A stretch of DNA of 44,638 bases from Planctomycetota bacterium (GTDB lineage: Bacteria > Planctomycetota > UBA1135 > UBA2386). This document shows positions 1 to 9,282 of this stretch, one piece after another; position 1 is the first letter of the stretch; every line of letters starts with the position of its first letter. The notes below the pieces were generated by a model. That model did not search any database. It worked only from the letters and a program-made list of their open reading frames with translations, and was not told the DNA's origin. The position numbers and the translations under genes were made by a program. The stretch spans positions 1 through 44,638 of the forward strand of contig JAEUHQ010000222.1 of the NCBI GenBank assembly GCA_016794565.1. The letters are read 5' to 3'.

Positions 1-1
1 G

Positions 2-2503
2 GTGAGCCAGGCAGAGGCCGACGCACAGATCGCGACGGACACGGACCTGACGCCCGGCTGCCTCGGCTTCTCGTACGGCGCGTTCCGCCAGTTCCCCGGC
101 GTGTGGACGAACGCGGTCGACGGCGTGAAGTGGAAGGCCGGGCTGTTCGGCGCGGGCCACGCGAACGGCGTCGTCGGTCACACGCGGGCGGAGGCCCAGG
201 GGAACCACGGCGCCGCCTACGCGTGGCGCAACGGCAGCTTCCAGTTCCTCGGGTTCCCGATGGGGATGAGCACCAACTTCCCGCCCTACCAGCGTGGCGC
301 AACCGGTCACGCTCTCGCGGTGGGGGACGTGAACGCGGACGGCATCGACGAGATCTGCGACAAGCGTGTGGACACGCCGCGGTTCGCGAACGGTGCGTGG
401 TCGCTCGATCTCCGGTGGAGCCTCATGTCGATGCGATCGTACGGACCGTCGCTCTTCACCGCGGCGACGAACAACAACATGCACTGGGACGACATCGCCA
501 TCGGGGACTTCGTCGATGCGCATCTCGACGGACAGGGGCACCTGATCCCGATGCCCGGCGTGGAAGTCGTCGCGACGGCCGACGATCGCTCGCCGCAGGG
601 GGACCGGCTCGACTGGCATGGACCGGCCCTGTGGAACGGAGTCATGGGCCACGACTTCGCGTCCTTGCTCGCGACTCCGCAGCGCACGGCGCGCAGCCCG
701 CTGCGTTTCGTCAACACGGCCGGCAGCACGAACCACGACGGCGAGCAGTACCCATTCCCGTCGTTCGCGTCGTGGTCGCAGCCCCACGCGACGAGCCAGT
801 GGGCCGACGTGGCCGCGTTGCTCGCCGGATCCGGGAGCACTCCCGCGACGGTGAACCAGGCCAACCCGGACCTGCAACTCGTCTACTTCGGCAACCTCAT
901 CGCGGACCAGCCCGGCTTCGAACTCGGCGGGAACTTCAAGAACGGGCAGGCCTACTCCTACCAGTCGCAGGGACCGTTCTTCCTGTTCGGCTCGTCGCCG
1001 CATCTCCCCGCACTGGCGTGGGGCTTCGACGGCGACACGGGGCCGCTGCCCGGCGTTCCGTCCCGCTACGTCGCGGACATCGTGGGGGATCGCTCCGCTC
1101 AGGAGATCCTGAACACGTTCAGTCAGCCGTCGACTCTCACCGGGTTCGTCGGCAACGGTTCGACGCCCGGGCAGCCGCGATACCGTGCGAGTCGACTGCT
1201 GACGCTGGGCTACGCGCACAGCCAGGCGTTCGCGGCCGACATCCTCGGCGACGGTGCGGAGGAGGTGTTCCAGATCTACTTCGGTACGTGGCCGTCGGTG
1301 CGGATCACGAAGGGTCTGGGTTCGGCTCGAACACACGCGTCTCCGAATGCCTATGCCGAACCGTTCCTCGATGCGCTTCGGCAGAACCCGATCGACTTCG
1401 AACGACTCGACGGCCTCCGCTTCGTGAGTCGCCACCTGATCCACGGTCGCACCGGCGTGCCCTACGGCGTTCCGCTGGACGACGCGATCGATCCGACGGC
1501 GGGCCCGCTGTTCGGCCACGTCCTGGTGCCCGAAGGCGGCAACCCGCTGCTGTCGACCACCGGGTCGCGCTACACGGTGCAACTGCTGACGCCTCTGCCG
1601 GCGGGCCTCACGGGCACCTTCCTGCCGGGCAACGCGGCGCAGCGGCGACACAAGGGCGTCTTCCTGTTGCACGGCACTCCGATGGAGGCGTGCTGGCGCG
1701 AGCTCGAGTTCCGCATCGTGGACAACGCGACGAACGCGCAAGCGACGGTGTTGCGCTGGCTCCACGTCGCCGCGGGCCCGGGGGCGATGCCGGACACGGC
1801 TCCGCGCATCGAAGCGGTGCGGACGTCCCGATCGGTGCTCACGAGTCACGCGGACTACCTGATGGACTTCTACGTGACGGTCCGCGATGCCGACGGCGAC
1901 TTCGGCGGCAAGCTGCTCGTCGAGGAACCCGACTTCGGCGCGTCGTGGATCGTGCACGCGGTGCCGACCGGAGCCCACGATCGCTTCAAGTTCGATCTCG
2001 ACATCAGTGCACTGTCGGGCCGTCCGTCCGGCACGGTCTTCCACCTGACGCTGCAGGCGTTCGACGGAGCCGGCAACAAGAGCACGATCTGGCCGTGGAT
2101 GACCGTGCCGGGGCAGAGTGGGAAGAGGGCGCACTGGTCCACCGCGCCGGCCGGCACGGCTCCCCTGCGCATCGCGGAAGTGGAACTGCCGGCGCACGAC
2201 ATCGTGCCCGCGGAGGCGTTCGCACAGTCGACCGGCACGCAGACGATCCGGGCGTACGTCGAGGGGCCCCTGCAGGCCGGCAGCCAGGTGAAGGGCACGG
2301 CCAAGATCGTGCACGTGATCACCGGCGTCGAAATGGCCGAGGTGTCACTGCAGCAGGTGTCGGCCGCACCGTGGATCGTCGAAGGCACGTTCCATGCGCC
2401 CGAGTGCTGGCTCGGCAGCGGTCAGTACGTCGTGCACGTGATGGCGTCCGACAGCAGCACCGCGATGTCCTCCGAATGGTGGCCGCGCCTGCTGGTGAAG
2501 TAG
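2..2503 (+). CDS. FG-GAP/VCBS-like repeat protein, probably N-terminally truncated by the window edge
   Basis: Large, probably extracellular protein of unknown function; 833 residues are visible. Residues ~100-430 contain several blade-like repeats with acidic Ca-loop motifs: GDVNADGIDE near 108, GDFVDAHLDG near 167, VADIVGDRSAQE near 358 and ADILGDGAEE near 411. These resemble FG-GAP/VCBS propeller blades. Residues ~600-833 look like two beta-sandwich (Ig-like) domains, with phrases such as VRDADGDFGG and AFDGAGNKS. The first in-frame GTG is at base 2 and no signal peptide follows it, so the true start probably lies upstream of the window. The stop is TAG. The next gene starts 40 nt later on the same strand but is functionally unrelated. 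FG-GAP-like propellers are common in planctomycete secreted proteins. A polysaccharide-lyase role cannot be excluded, but no catalytic motif was recognised. Confidence 0.75.
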   Translation: MSQAEADAQIATDTDLTPGCLGFSYGAFRQFPGVWTNAVDGVKWKAGLFGAGHANGVVGHTRAEAQGNHGAAYAWRNGSFQFLGFPMGMSTNFPPYQRGATGHALAVGDVNADGIDEICDKRVDTPRFANGAWSLDLRWSLMSMRSYGPSLFTAATNNNMHWDDIAIGDFVDAHLDGQGHLIPMPGVEVVATADDRSPQGDRLDWHGPALWNGVMGHDFASLLATPQRTARSPLRFVNTAGSTNHDGEQYPFPSFASWSQPHATSQWADVAALLAGSGSTPATVNQANPDLQLVYFGNLIADQPGFELGGNFKNGQAYSYQSQGPFFLFGSSPHLPALAWGFDGDTGPLPGVPSRYVADIVGDRSAQEILNTFSQPSTLTGFVGNGSTPGQPRYRASRLLTLGYAHSQAFAADILGDGAEEVFQIYFGTWPSVRITKGLGSARTHASPNAYAEPFLDALRQNPIDFERLDGLRFVSRHLIHGRTGVPYGVPLDDAIDPTAGPLFGHVLVPEGGNPLLSTTGSRYTVQLLTPLPAGLTGTFLPGNAAQRRHKGVFLLHGTPMEACWRELEFRIVDNATNAQATVLRWLHVAAGPGAMPDTAPRIEAVRTSRSVLTSHADYLMDFYVTVRDADGDFGGKLLVEEPDFGASWIVHAVPTGAHDRFKFDLDISALSGRPSGTVFHLTLQAFDGAGNKSTIWPWMTVPGQSGKRAHWSTAPAGTAPLRIAEVELPAHDIVPAEAFAQSTGTQTIRAYVEGPLQAGSQVKGTAKIVHVITGVEMAEVSLQQVSAAPWIVEGTFHAPECWLGSGQYVVHVMASDSSTAMSSEWWPRLLVK

Positions 2504-2543
2504 CGCGCTTGCCATCTCTGCGCACCGGCGTTGTCATGAGCCG

Positions 2544-3518
2544 GTGCAAGAGATCACGCTGACTGCGGCGGAGGCCGGCCAACGGCTCGATCGCTACCTG
2601 CGCAAGCTGCTGGCGACCGTGCCCCTCGGCGCGATCTTCCGGATGCTGCGCCACGGCGACATCCGCGTCGACGGCAAGAAGGTCGGCGGCGATCTCCGTC
2701 TCGCGGCCGGGATGAAGGTCACGCTCCGGGTGCCCGACAGCGACGTGAGGAAGGCGCCGGCCGAGCCGTCTCCAGCGGCGACGTCGGACGACCCTCTGGA
2801 TGCGTTGCATCCGCACGAACTCGCGAGGTCGGCGGGAACCGCGCCAGGCAGGCTCCAGCCGCGCGTGGTGTGGAAGGACGACCACATCCTCGTGGTCGGC
2901 AAGCCGGCGGGCCTCGCGATGCATCCCGGCACGAAGCAGGAACACACGCTCGTCGGCTGGCTCGCGACGCAGCGCGTCGGGGTGCGCACCGCGACGTTCG
3001 CGCCGGCGCCGGCGCACCGCATCGACCGCGGCACGTCGGGCCTCGTGGTGATCGGTCTCACGCCCGACGCGCTGCGATTGCTGACGGCCGCCTTCCGCAA
3101 CGGCGAGGTCGAGAAGGTCTACTTCGCGGTCGTGCACGGCGTGCCCGAGCGCCGCCAAGGCAGCGTCATCGCGTCGTTGTGGCAGGATCCGGACGCGGAC
3201 TCGCGCGAGGCCAAGGTGGTCGTCGACGCACGCGGTGCGGCGGCGCGCACCGACTACGAGGTCACGAAGCACAACGAGAGGATGGCGCTCCTGCGCGTCG
3301 TGCCGCACTCGGGGCGTCAGCACCAGATCCGCGCGCACCTCGCGCATCTCGGGCACCCGATCGTGGGGGATCACCGCTACGGCTCCGTGGCGGAGGTCGG
3401 CGCGGGCTTCCTGCTGCATGCCGGCGAGATCGCGTTCCCGCACCCGGAGACCGGTCGCATCGCGCGCTACGCCGATCCGATCCCGCGCGAGTTCCTGCGG
3501 CTGTTCGATCGCGAGTGA
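2544..3518 (+). CDS. RluA-family RNA pseudouridine synthase with S4 domain
   Basis: Converts specific uridines in rRNA to pseudouridine in the cytoplasm. The 324 residues match the RluC/RluD subfamily in size. Residues ~3-64 form an S4 RNA-binding domain (QRLDRYLRKLL, then GDIRVDGKKV). The catalytic domain starts near residue 108 with the typical VVWKDDHILVVGKPAGLAMHP stretch split across 108-128. It carries the family signature HRIDRGTSGLVV at 158-169, where Asp161 is the expected catalytic aspartate, and ends with the HQIRAHLAHLGHPIVGDHRYG region. The GTG at 2544 is the start that keeps the whole S4 domain; an upstream ATG at 2536 is out of frame. A charged linker (residues ~66-106) between the S4 and catalytic domains is longer than usual. 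The exact target uridine cannot be assigned from sequence. Confidence 0.92.
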   Translation: MQEITLTAAEAGQRLDRYLRKLLATVPLGAIFRMLRHGDIRVDGKKVGGDLRLAAGMKVTLRVPDSDVRKAPAEPSPAATSDDPLDALHPHELARSAGTAPGRLQPRVVWKDDHILVVGKPAGLAMHPGTKQEHTLVGWLATQRVGVRTATFAPAPAHRIDRGTSGLVVIGLTPDALRLLTAAFRNGEVEKVYFAVVHGVPERRQGSVIASLWQDPDADSREAKVVVDARGAAARTDYEVTKHNERMALLRVVPHSGRQHQIRAHLAHLGHPIVGDHRYGSVAEVGAGFLLHAGEIAFPHPETGRIARYADPIPREFLRLFDRE

Positions 3519-3555
3519 TGCGAAGGCGCCGCGCGCCGGGTACACCCCGACGCCC

Positions 3556-6237
3556 ATGCCGAGCAAGGTGCCAACATCGGAACGCGAACGCCTCCACCAA
3601 GACGCCGCGCGTGAGCGCAACTGGTCGCGCTTCGGGCCGTACCTCGCCGAGCGGCAGTGGGGCACCGTGCGCGAGGACTACAGCGCCGACGGCAACTGCT
3701 GGAGCTACTTTCCGCACGACCACGCGCGGAGCCGCGCCTACCGGTGGGGCGAGGACGGACTGCTCGGGATCACCGACCGCCAGTGCCGGCTGTGCTTCTG
3801 CTTCGCCCTGTGGAACGGCAAGGACGCGTTCCTGAAGGAGCGGCTGTTCGGGCTCACGGGACCCGAGGGCAACCACGGCGAGGACGTGAAGGAGGAGTAC
3901 TTCTACCTCGATGCCCTGCCGACCGCGTCCTTCCTGCGCGGGCTCTACAAGTACCCGCAGGCGGCGTTCCCGTACGACCGCCTGGTCGAGGAGAACCGCG
4001 GGCGCGGCCGCGACGCCGGCGAATTCGAGCTCGCGGACACCGGCGTGTTCGCGGACGGCCGCTACTTCGACGTGTTCGCGACCTACGCGAAGGCGGACGC
4101 CGACGACATCCTGATCGAACTCACCGTGCACAACCGCGGCGCCGCGGCCGCCGTGCTGCACGTGCTGCCGCAGCTCTGGTTCCGCAACACGTGGGCGTGG
4201 GGGCGCAGCGGGGAGGGTTATTGGCCGCGCGGCGTGATCGTGCCCGACGGCGACTGCCGCGTGATCGCGAACGGCGCCGACCTGCCGTCGATGGCGCTCG
4301 AACTCGGCGGTGTCGAGAACGGCAAGTGCCGCGGCATCCTCGCGACGGAGAACGAGACGAACACGCGGCGCCTCTACGGCTCGGGCGATCCGTTGTCGTT
4401 CACGAAGGACGCGTTCCACGAGCACGTCGTGAAGGGCAATACGATCGCGTGCAAACCGGCTCGCAGCGGCAGCAAGGTGGCGTTCCATTGCGTGCTCGAC
4501 GTGCCGGCCCGCGGCGAGGCGAAGGTCCGGTTGCGGTTGCGCGCCGCGGCGTTGCACGACACGAAGCCGTTCGGCAAGGCCTTCGACACCGTGCTCGCGG
4601 CGCGCGCCCGCGAAGCGGACGCGTTCTACGACGAGGTCATCGGCGCGCACGTCGACGCCGAGGCGAAGGCGATCCAGCGGCAGGCATACGCCGGCCTGAT
4701 CTGGAGCAAGCAGTTCTACCACCTCGACGTGCGCACCTGGCTCGCGGGCGATCCCGCGCAACCGGCACCGCCGAAGGAGCGCCGCAGCGGGCGCAACGCC
4801 GACTTCGGGCACCTCTACAACCGCGACGTGCTGTCGATGCCGGACAAGTGGGAGTACCCGTGGTACGCGGCGTGGGACCTCGCCTTCCACACGATTCCGT
4901 TCGCCAAGGTCGACCCCGACTTCAGCAAGCACCAGCTGCTGCTGCTCCTCCGCGAGTGGTACATGGCGCCGAACGGGCAGATCCCTGCGTACGAGTTCGG
5001 GTTCCAGGACGTGAATCCCCCGGTGCACGCGTGGGCTTGCTGGCGCGTCTACAAGATGACCGGTTCGCGCGGCCACCGCGACCGCGTGTTCCTGGCGCGT
5101 GCCTTCCACAAGCTGCTGCTGAACTTCACGTGGTGGGTCAACCGGAAGGACCTGACCGGCAAGCACGTGTTCGGCGGCGGCTTCCTCGGGCTCGACAACA
5201 TCGGCGTGTTCGACCGGAGCCAGCCGCTGCCGACCGGCGGCCAGCTCGAGCAGGCCGACGGCACTGCATGGATGGCGTTCTACTGCGCGACGATGCTGAG
5301 CATCGCGATCGAACTCGCGTGCCACGATCCCGCGTACGAGGACGTGGCGTCGAAGTTCTTCGAGCACTTCGTCGCGATCACGCACGCGATGAACACGCTC
5401 GGCGGCAGCGGGCTGTGGGACAAGCAGGACGGCTTCTACTACGACCAGATCCACCTCGGCGGCGACCGCAGCGAACGCCTGCGCATCCGTTCGCTGGTGG
5501 GCTTGATCCCGCTGTGCGCGGTCGAAGTGCTGCCGCTGGCGACGATTCGCCGGCTGCACGGGTTCGACAAGCGGCTGCGTTGGTTCCTCGCGAACGAACA
5601 CGACCTCGCGCAGCACGTGAGCTTCGGCGGCTTCGGCGACGAGACCTCGGCGCTGCTCGCGATCCCGTCGCGCGACCAGCTCGAGCGCGTGCTCGGGTAC
5701 CTGCTCGACGAACGCGAGTTCCTGTCGCCGTTCGGCGTGCGGTCGCTCTCCGCCGTGCACCGCGAGAAGCCGTTCGTGTTCACCGTCGACCGCCAGCAGT
5801 ACCGCGTCGACTACACGCCGGGGGAGAGCACGACCGCGATGTTCGGCGGCAACAGCAACTGGCGCGGCCCGATCTGGCTGCCGCTGAACTACCTGCTGAT
5901 CGAGGCGATCGAGCGCTACGGGCGATTCTACGGCGACGGGCTGAAGGTCGAGTGCCCGACCGGGTCCGGGCGTCTGTGCACGCTGCAGCAGGTGGCCGAC
6001 GAACTGTCGCAACGGCTCACGCGCATCTTCCGCCGCGGCGACGACGGCAACCGCCCGTTCGCCGGCGGCGACCGGCGCTTCGCCGACGATCCGCACTGGC
6101 GCGACCTCGTGCTGTTCCACGAGTACTTCCACGGCGACACCGGGCGCGGCTGCGGCGCGTCGCACCAGACCGGATGGACCGCACTCGTCACGCGCTGCTT
6201 CGGCGAGAAGCGCGGCGACGCGGCGCACGACGCCTGA
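3556..6237 (+). CDS. GH63-type glucosidase (MGH1-like), cytoplasmic
   Basis: Bacterial glucosidase related to the catalytic C-terminal domain of GH63 processing alpha-glucosidases. The product is 893 residues, the usual length for this bacterial subfamily. The N-terminus carries its highly conserved blocks: RNWSRFGPYLAERQWGTVRE (21-40), FPHDHARSRAYRWGEDG (52-68), and LFGLTGPEGNHGEDVKEEYF (97-116). The body has the alternating helices of an (alpha/alpha)6 barrel, including WAWGRSGEGYWPRG, AAWDLAFHTIPFAKVDPDFS and FGGNSNWRGPIWLPLNYL. The ATG at 3556 was chosen because the conserved family start (SERERLHQDAARERNW) follows immediately and upstream codons look non-coding. No signal peptide is visible, so it is probably cytoplasmic. 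It stops 10 nt before the end of the convergent gene. The natural substrate is unknown; alpha-glucosides such as glucosylglycerate or mannosylglycerate are processed by related MGH enzymes. Confidence 0.88.
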   Translation: MPSKVPTSERERLHQDAARERNWSRFGPYLAERQWGTVREDYSADGNCWSYFPHDHARSRAYRWGEDGLLGITDRQCRLCFCFALWNGKDAFLKERLFGLTGPEGNHGEDVKEEYFYLDALPTASFLRGLYKYPQAAFPYDRLVEENRGRGRDAGEFELADTGVFADGRYFDVFATYAKADADDILIELTVHNRGAAAAVLHVLPQLWFRNTWAWGRSGEGYWPRGVIVPDGDCRVIANGADLPSMALELGGVENGKCRGILATENETNTRRLYGSGDPLSFTKDAFHEHVVKGNTIACKPARSGSKVAFHCVLDVPARGEAKVRLRLRAAALHDTKPFGKAFDTVLAARAREADAFYDEVIGAHVDAEAKAIQRQAYAGLIWSKQFYHLDVRTWLAGDPAQPAPPKERRSGRNADFGHLYNRDVLSMPDKWEYPWYAAWDLAFHTIPFAKVDPDFSKHQLLLLLREWYMAPNGQIPAYEFGFQDVNPPVHAWACWRVYKMTGSRGHRDRVFLARAFHKLLLNFTWWVNRKDLTGKHVFGGGFLGLDNIGVFDRSQPLPTGGQLEQADGTAWMAFYCATMLSIAIELACHDPAYEDVASKFFEHFVAITHAMNTLGGSGLWDKQDGFYYDQIHLGGDRSERLRIRSLVGLIPLCAVEVLPLATIRRLHGFDKRLRWFLANEHDLAQHVSFGGFGDETSALLAIPSRDQLERVLGYLLDEREFLSPFGVRSLSAVHREKPFVFTVDRQQYRVDYTPGESTTAMFGGNSNWRGPIWLPLNYLLIEAIERYGRFYGDGLKVECPTGSGRLCTLQQVADELSQRLTRIFRRGDDGNRPFAGGDRRFADDPHWRDLVLFHEYFHGDTGRGCGASHQTGWTALVTRCFGEKRGDAAHDA

Positions 6238-6246
6238 CGACCCGCG

Positions 6247-8994
6247 CTACCGCCGCTGGTTCTGTTCGTTCTTCAGCTGATCCGCGTGGCGGGCGTCGAG
6301 GTCCGCGAGCATCTGGACGAGCGCCTGCGAGTCGATCGGTACCGTGACGGTCCGCGGCGCCGCACTGTCCGCCTCGAGCTCGAACGTGCCGAGCGACAGC
6401 GATGCCTGGGCAGTGCGTTCGCTCGACGTCGCGTGGGCACGCAGCACGATTTCGTACTTGCCGCTCTTCATGATCGGAACCTCGACGGTGTCGCTGGCGC
6501 CGAGCCACGCGCCGCTGCTCTTGCCGAGGTCCCAGCGCGCGAAGCCGAAGCGTTCGCCGGAGCGCTGGTCGGTGCCCTGCAGCGACTCGGGCATGCCGGT
6601 CGCCTCGGTGAGGATCACGGAGACACGGACTCGGCGCGTCGGGCCGCAGAGAGCGCGCGCGCCGGGCACCTCGACGATCGCCGGGCGGAGGACCTGGAGC
6701 ACGATGTCGTGGTCGCCGGGGCCGAGCGTGGTGCGTTGCGGCGCGATGCCGCGCCCGAAGAACGTCACTTCCGCCACCGCCGCGGGCGAGAGGATCTCCG
6801 CGCGCCCGCTCCGCCAGCGGAAGGCGGCTTCGACGGGGCGCCCGTCGTCGTTCTCCGTGCGTACGAGGATCGGCCCTTCGACGGCGATCGGGATCCCCCG
6901 CGGGTCGACCGCGCGCAGCCGGTAGCGTTGGATCGCCTGGCGCAGGTCGATCTCGTCGAGTCGGCGGTCCGCGGTGTCGCCGGGAACCACGAACACGTCG
7001 GGAATCGTGAGCAGCGGCTTCGCGACGTTGCGCAGCGTCACGATCGCGTCGTAGCGACCGGGGCGCAGGGGCTCGACGCGGAAGCGGCCGCCGGCTCGCC
7101 GCGCGAGATCCGTGCGGCGCGTCTCGCGTTCGCGCAGCGTCTCGTCGAACGGCTGCAGCACGAGGGAGGCGGCGCCGTCCGGGATCCAGTCGGGCAGGAT
7201 CGCGCGCCCGCGCACGATGCCGCATCGCAGGATGCAGACCCGCAGCCGCTGGCCCGCGGTCTGCAACGGCACGCTGTCGGCGAAGTGCAGGTCGGTGTCC
7301 GCCCGCACGCGCAGCGTGACGGGCGGCATGGGGCCGAAGAACGTGAAGGACCCGTCGGGCCCGCTCCGTGTGACCTGGTGCGGCACGTCGCGCCACGGCG
7401 GCGGAGCATCCGGCGGGGAACCCGGCGCGGGCACTGCGAGGCGCTGGATGCGCACGTCGGCGTTCGCGACCGGTTCGCCGCGGTCGTCGACGACGAGGCC
7501 TTCCGCGAGCAGCGGCAGGTCGGTCAGCACGATGTCGCCGAGCTCGACGCGGTGCCCGGCTTCGAGATCGGGGACGCGGACCCGCGCGCCGAGCTCGCGC
7601 CTCGGCTGGTCGCCGTTCGTTGCGGCCGAGTGCCGGACCTCGAATGCGAAGTCGCGCGCGCCCGGGCGGCCCGCGAGCACGATGTCGAAGCGCCCGTCGG
7701 CGATCGGGTGCAGCACGACGCGTGGTCCGTCGTTCTCGCCGCGCACCAGCACGGCGGGGATCGCGGCCGCGCCGACGGGAGTGCCGTCGGCCAGCAGCAG
7801 CCGGCCGGCGACGACGACCTGGTGCGGCGCCGGGGCCAGCAGTCGGCGCGAGTTCGTTCCCGCGGTGCCTGGCCCCGCGACGACGGCGAACGCTGCGCGG
7901 CGGTCGTGGTCGAACTTCGCCGACAGGCGCACCTGGGGCGCGAACGCGATCCGTGCGATCTCGACCGCCTCGGCGGTCGCTGCCTTCTGCACGGTCTGGC
8001 CGAGCACCGCGCCCTGGATGCGGAGCGGCTGGTCGATGCGCGGTGGCGGGTCCGGCATCGCGGTGATCGTCGCGGGTGACAGCAGCGGCGTGCCAGAGTG
8101 GTCGGTCAGCTGCACCTCGAGGCTGCCGAGGGCGGGCACGAAGAGAACGACTGGATCGCGGGCGGCCGGGCGGCCGCCGAAGGCCGCCATCGCCGGCTCG
8201 GCGCTGGCGACGAGGGCGATCGCGAGGAACGCCTCGGCCCTCGTCTCGTCGTTCCCGGGCGGCGGCAGTCCCTGCCGGACGAGCTGGAAGTGCAGGACGA
8301 TCGCCGTTCCGTCGGCGCCGGTTTCGCCGTCCCAGATGCGGCGCGCGTCCTGGCCGACCCAGCCCTGGTGCAGTGCGAACGGCACGCCGGGCGCCGGGCT
8401 GTCGTCCTTCGTTCGCGTGGCGATCCGGAGCGTCTCGTCGGGCAGCAGCGCGAGCACGATCGGGCGCTTGCCGCGGCCCGCGGCGAACGCGAATTCGTCG
8501 CCCGATCGGGCCGACACGAGCCAGCCTTCCCGCGACGGCGGCAGGGTCACCGTGCCGTCGATGCCCGTGCGCACGCGTTTGCCCCAGGTCTCGGGCCAGG
8601 TCGTTCGTGCGGCACTGCCGCCGCGGTTCCTGGTTTCGCCGTCGCGGTGCGTCAGGAAGAACACGTCGGCGTCGGCGACGGGATCGTTCTGCGGGCCGCG
8701 CACCACGCGCACGAGGGGCCCGTCGTTCGCCGCGACATCGCCGGGGTCGACCGTACGCTCGGTGTCGGTTCCTTCGTCGGATGCCGCGGGTTCGTCGTCG
8801 GATGCCACAGTCTCCGGCTCGCTCGCTTCGACCGGGTCCGCAGTGGCCGGATCGGCGGTCTCGCCGAGGGGGGCCGGGTCCTCGCTCGCCGACGGCGGCG
8901 GTGCGACCGGATCGTCGCCGCGCAGCAGTAAGACGCCGGCGACCAGGGTCCCGATCAGACCCAGCAGCAGGAGCACGATCGGGAGCCGTTGCAT
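6247..8994 (-). CDS. Membrane-anchored protein with carboxypeptidase-regulatory-like (transthyretin/Ig-fold) domains
   Basis: Protein of 915 residues with no recognisable enzyme domain. It begins with a short basic stretch and a strong hydrophobic segment (residues ~4-24, LPIVLLLLGLIGTLVAGVLL). A Pro/Asp/Glu/Ser-rich acidic low-complexity linker follows (~27-90). The remainder is a series of beta-sandwich units. The clearest is a carboxypeptidase-regulatory-like unit reading EGLVVDDRGEPVANADVRIQ, then SGPDGSFTFFG, in the central third. Other units have the same VxVxDxxGxPxxxA rhythm. The ATG at 8994 directly precedes the anchor. The C-terminus is polar (LDARHADQLKNEQNQRR). The gene converges on the glucosidase with 9 nt between stops and diverges from the polysaccharide export operon. 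Such proteins are frequent in planctomycete genomes. A structural envelope role is inferred. Confidence 0.78.
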   Translation of the reverse strand: MQRLPIVLLLLGLIGTLVAGVLLLRGDDPVAPPPSASEDPAPLGETADPATADPVEASEPETVASDDEPAASDEGTDTERTVDPGDVAANDGPLVRVVRGPQNDPVADADVFFLTHRDGETRNRGGSAARTTWPETWGKRVRTGIDGTVTLPPSREGWLVSARSGDEFAFAAGRGKRPIVLALLPDETLRIATRTKDDSPAPGVPFALHQGWVGQDARRIWDGETGADGTAIVLHFQLVRQGLPPPGNDETRAEAFLAIALVASAEPAMAAFGGRPAARDPVVLFVPALGSLEVQLTDHSGTPLLSPATITAMPDPPPRIDQPLRIQGAVLGQTVQKAATAEAVEIARIAFAPQVRLSAKFDHDRRAAFAVVAGPGTAGTNSRRLLAPAPHQVVVAGRLLLADGTPVGAAAIPAVLVRGENDGPRVVLHPIADGRFDIVLAGRPGARDFAFEVRHSAATNGDQPRRELGARVRVPDLEAGHRVELGDIVLTDLPLLAEGLVVDDRGEPVANADVRIQRLAVPAPGSPPDAPPPWRDVPHQVTRSGPDGSFTFFGPMPPVTLRVRADTDLHFADSVPLQTAGQRLRVCILRCGIVRGRAILPDWIPDGAASLVLQPFDETLRERETRRTDLARRAGGRFRVEPLRPGRYDAIVTLRNVAKPLLTIPDVFVVPGDTADRRLDEIDLRQAIQRYRLRAVDPRGIPIAVEGPILVRTENDDGRPVEAAFRWRSGRAEILSPAAVAEVTFFGRGIAPQRTTLGPGDHDIVLQVLRPAIVEVPGARALCGPTRRVRVSVILTEATGMPESLQGTDQRSGERFGFARWDLGKSSGAWLGASDTVEVPIMKSGKYEIVLRAHATSSERTAQASLSLGTFELEADSAAPRTVTVPIDSQALVQMLADLDARHADQLKNEQNQRR

Positions 8995-9282
8995 GGAACG
9001 CTCAGGACGTGGGAAGCGATCGGCTTCGAACGCTCGGCGCGCCCGCGAAGGCGGCCGCAGGGAGGCAACGGAGGGCCGGTTCCATCGGATGCTGCTCGAG
9101 CGCTCTCTTCTACGGGATCGAAGCGTCCGTTGCGAAGCGGTCGCGAGATCGCGTCCCTCGATCGCGGGTCAGGTCGACGGCGCGGAAGTGCCGATGATGC
9201 GGGGGATCGGGGACCGGTGCATTGCCCTCGCGCATGCTCCTCCTACGATGCGGCGCCGACCCGCTTTGCGAGGCAAACCCTG
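8995..9282. other. 288-nt divergent intergenic region upstream of the EPS operon
   Basis: This gap separates the divergent 915-residue anchored protein from the export lipoprotein gene and must hold the promoters of both if each is transcribed separately. I looked for a sigma-54 type -24/-12 element (TGGCAC-N5-TTGC) on both strands, because a sigma-54 type regulator lies nearby, and found no convincing match. A good Shine-Dalgarno GAGG (9270-9273) sits 9 nt before the chosen GTG start at 9283. No small gene is supported here. Confidence 0.4.

Noticed and set aside
2..2503. PEP-CTERM or similar C-terminal sorting signal on the FG-GAP-like protein
   Set aside because: The C-terminus ends SEWWPRLLVK with no PEP-like motif, hydrophobic helix or basic cluster in the required order.
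3262..6228. A 988-codon open frame antisense to the glucosidase
   Set aside because: Its composition is that of a shadow frame (Arg, Val, Glu, Ala and little else) and the opposite strand carries strongly conserved GH63 blocks.
8995..9282. Sigma-54 promoter for the EPS operon
   Set aside because: No GG-N10-GC element with reasonable flanking match was found on either strand of this intergenic region.
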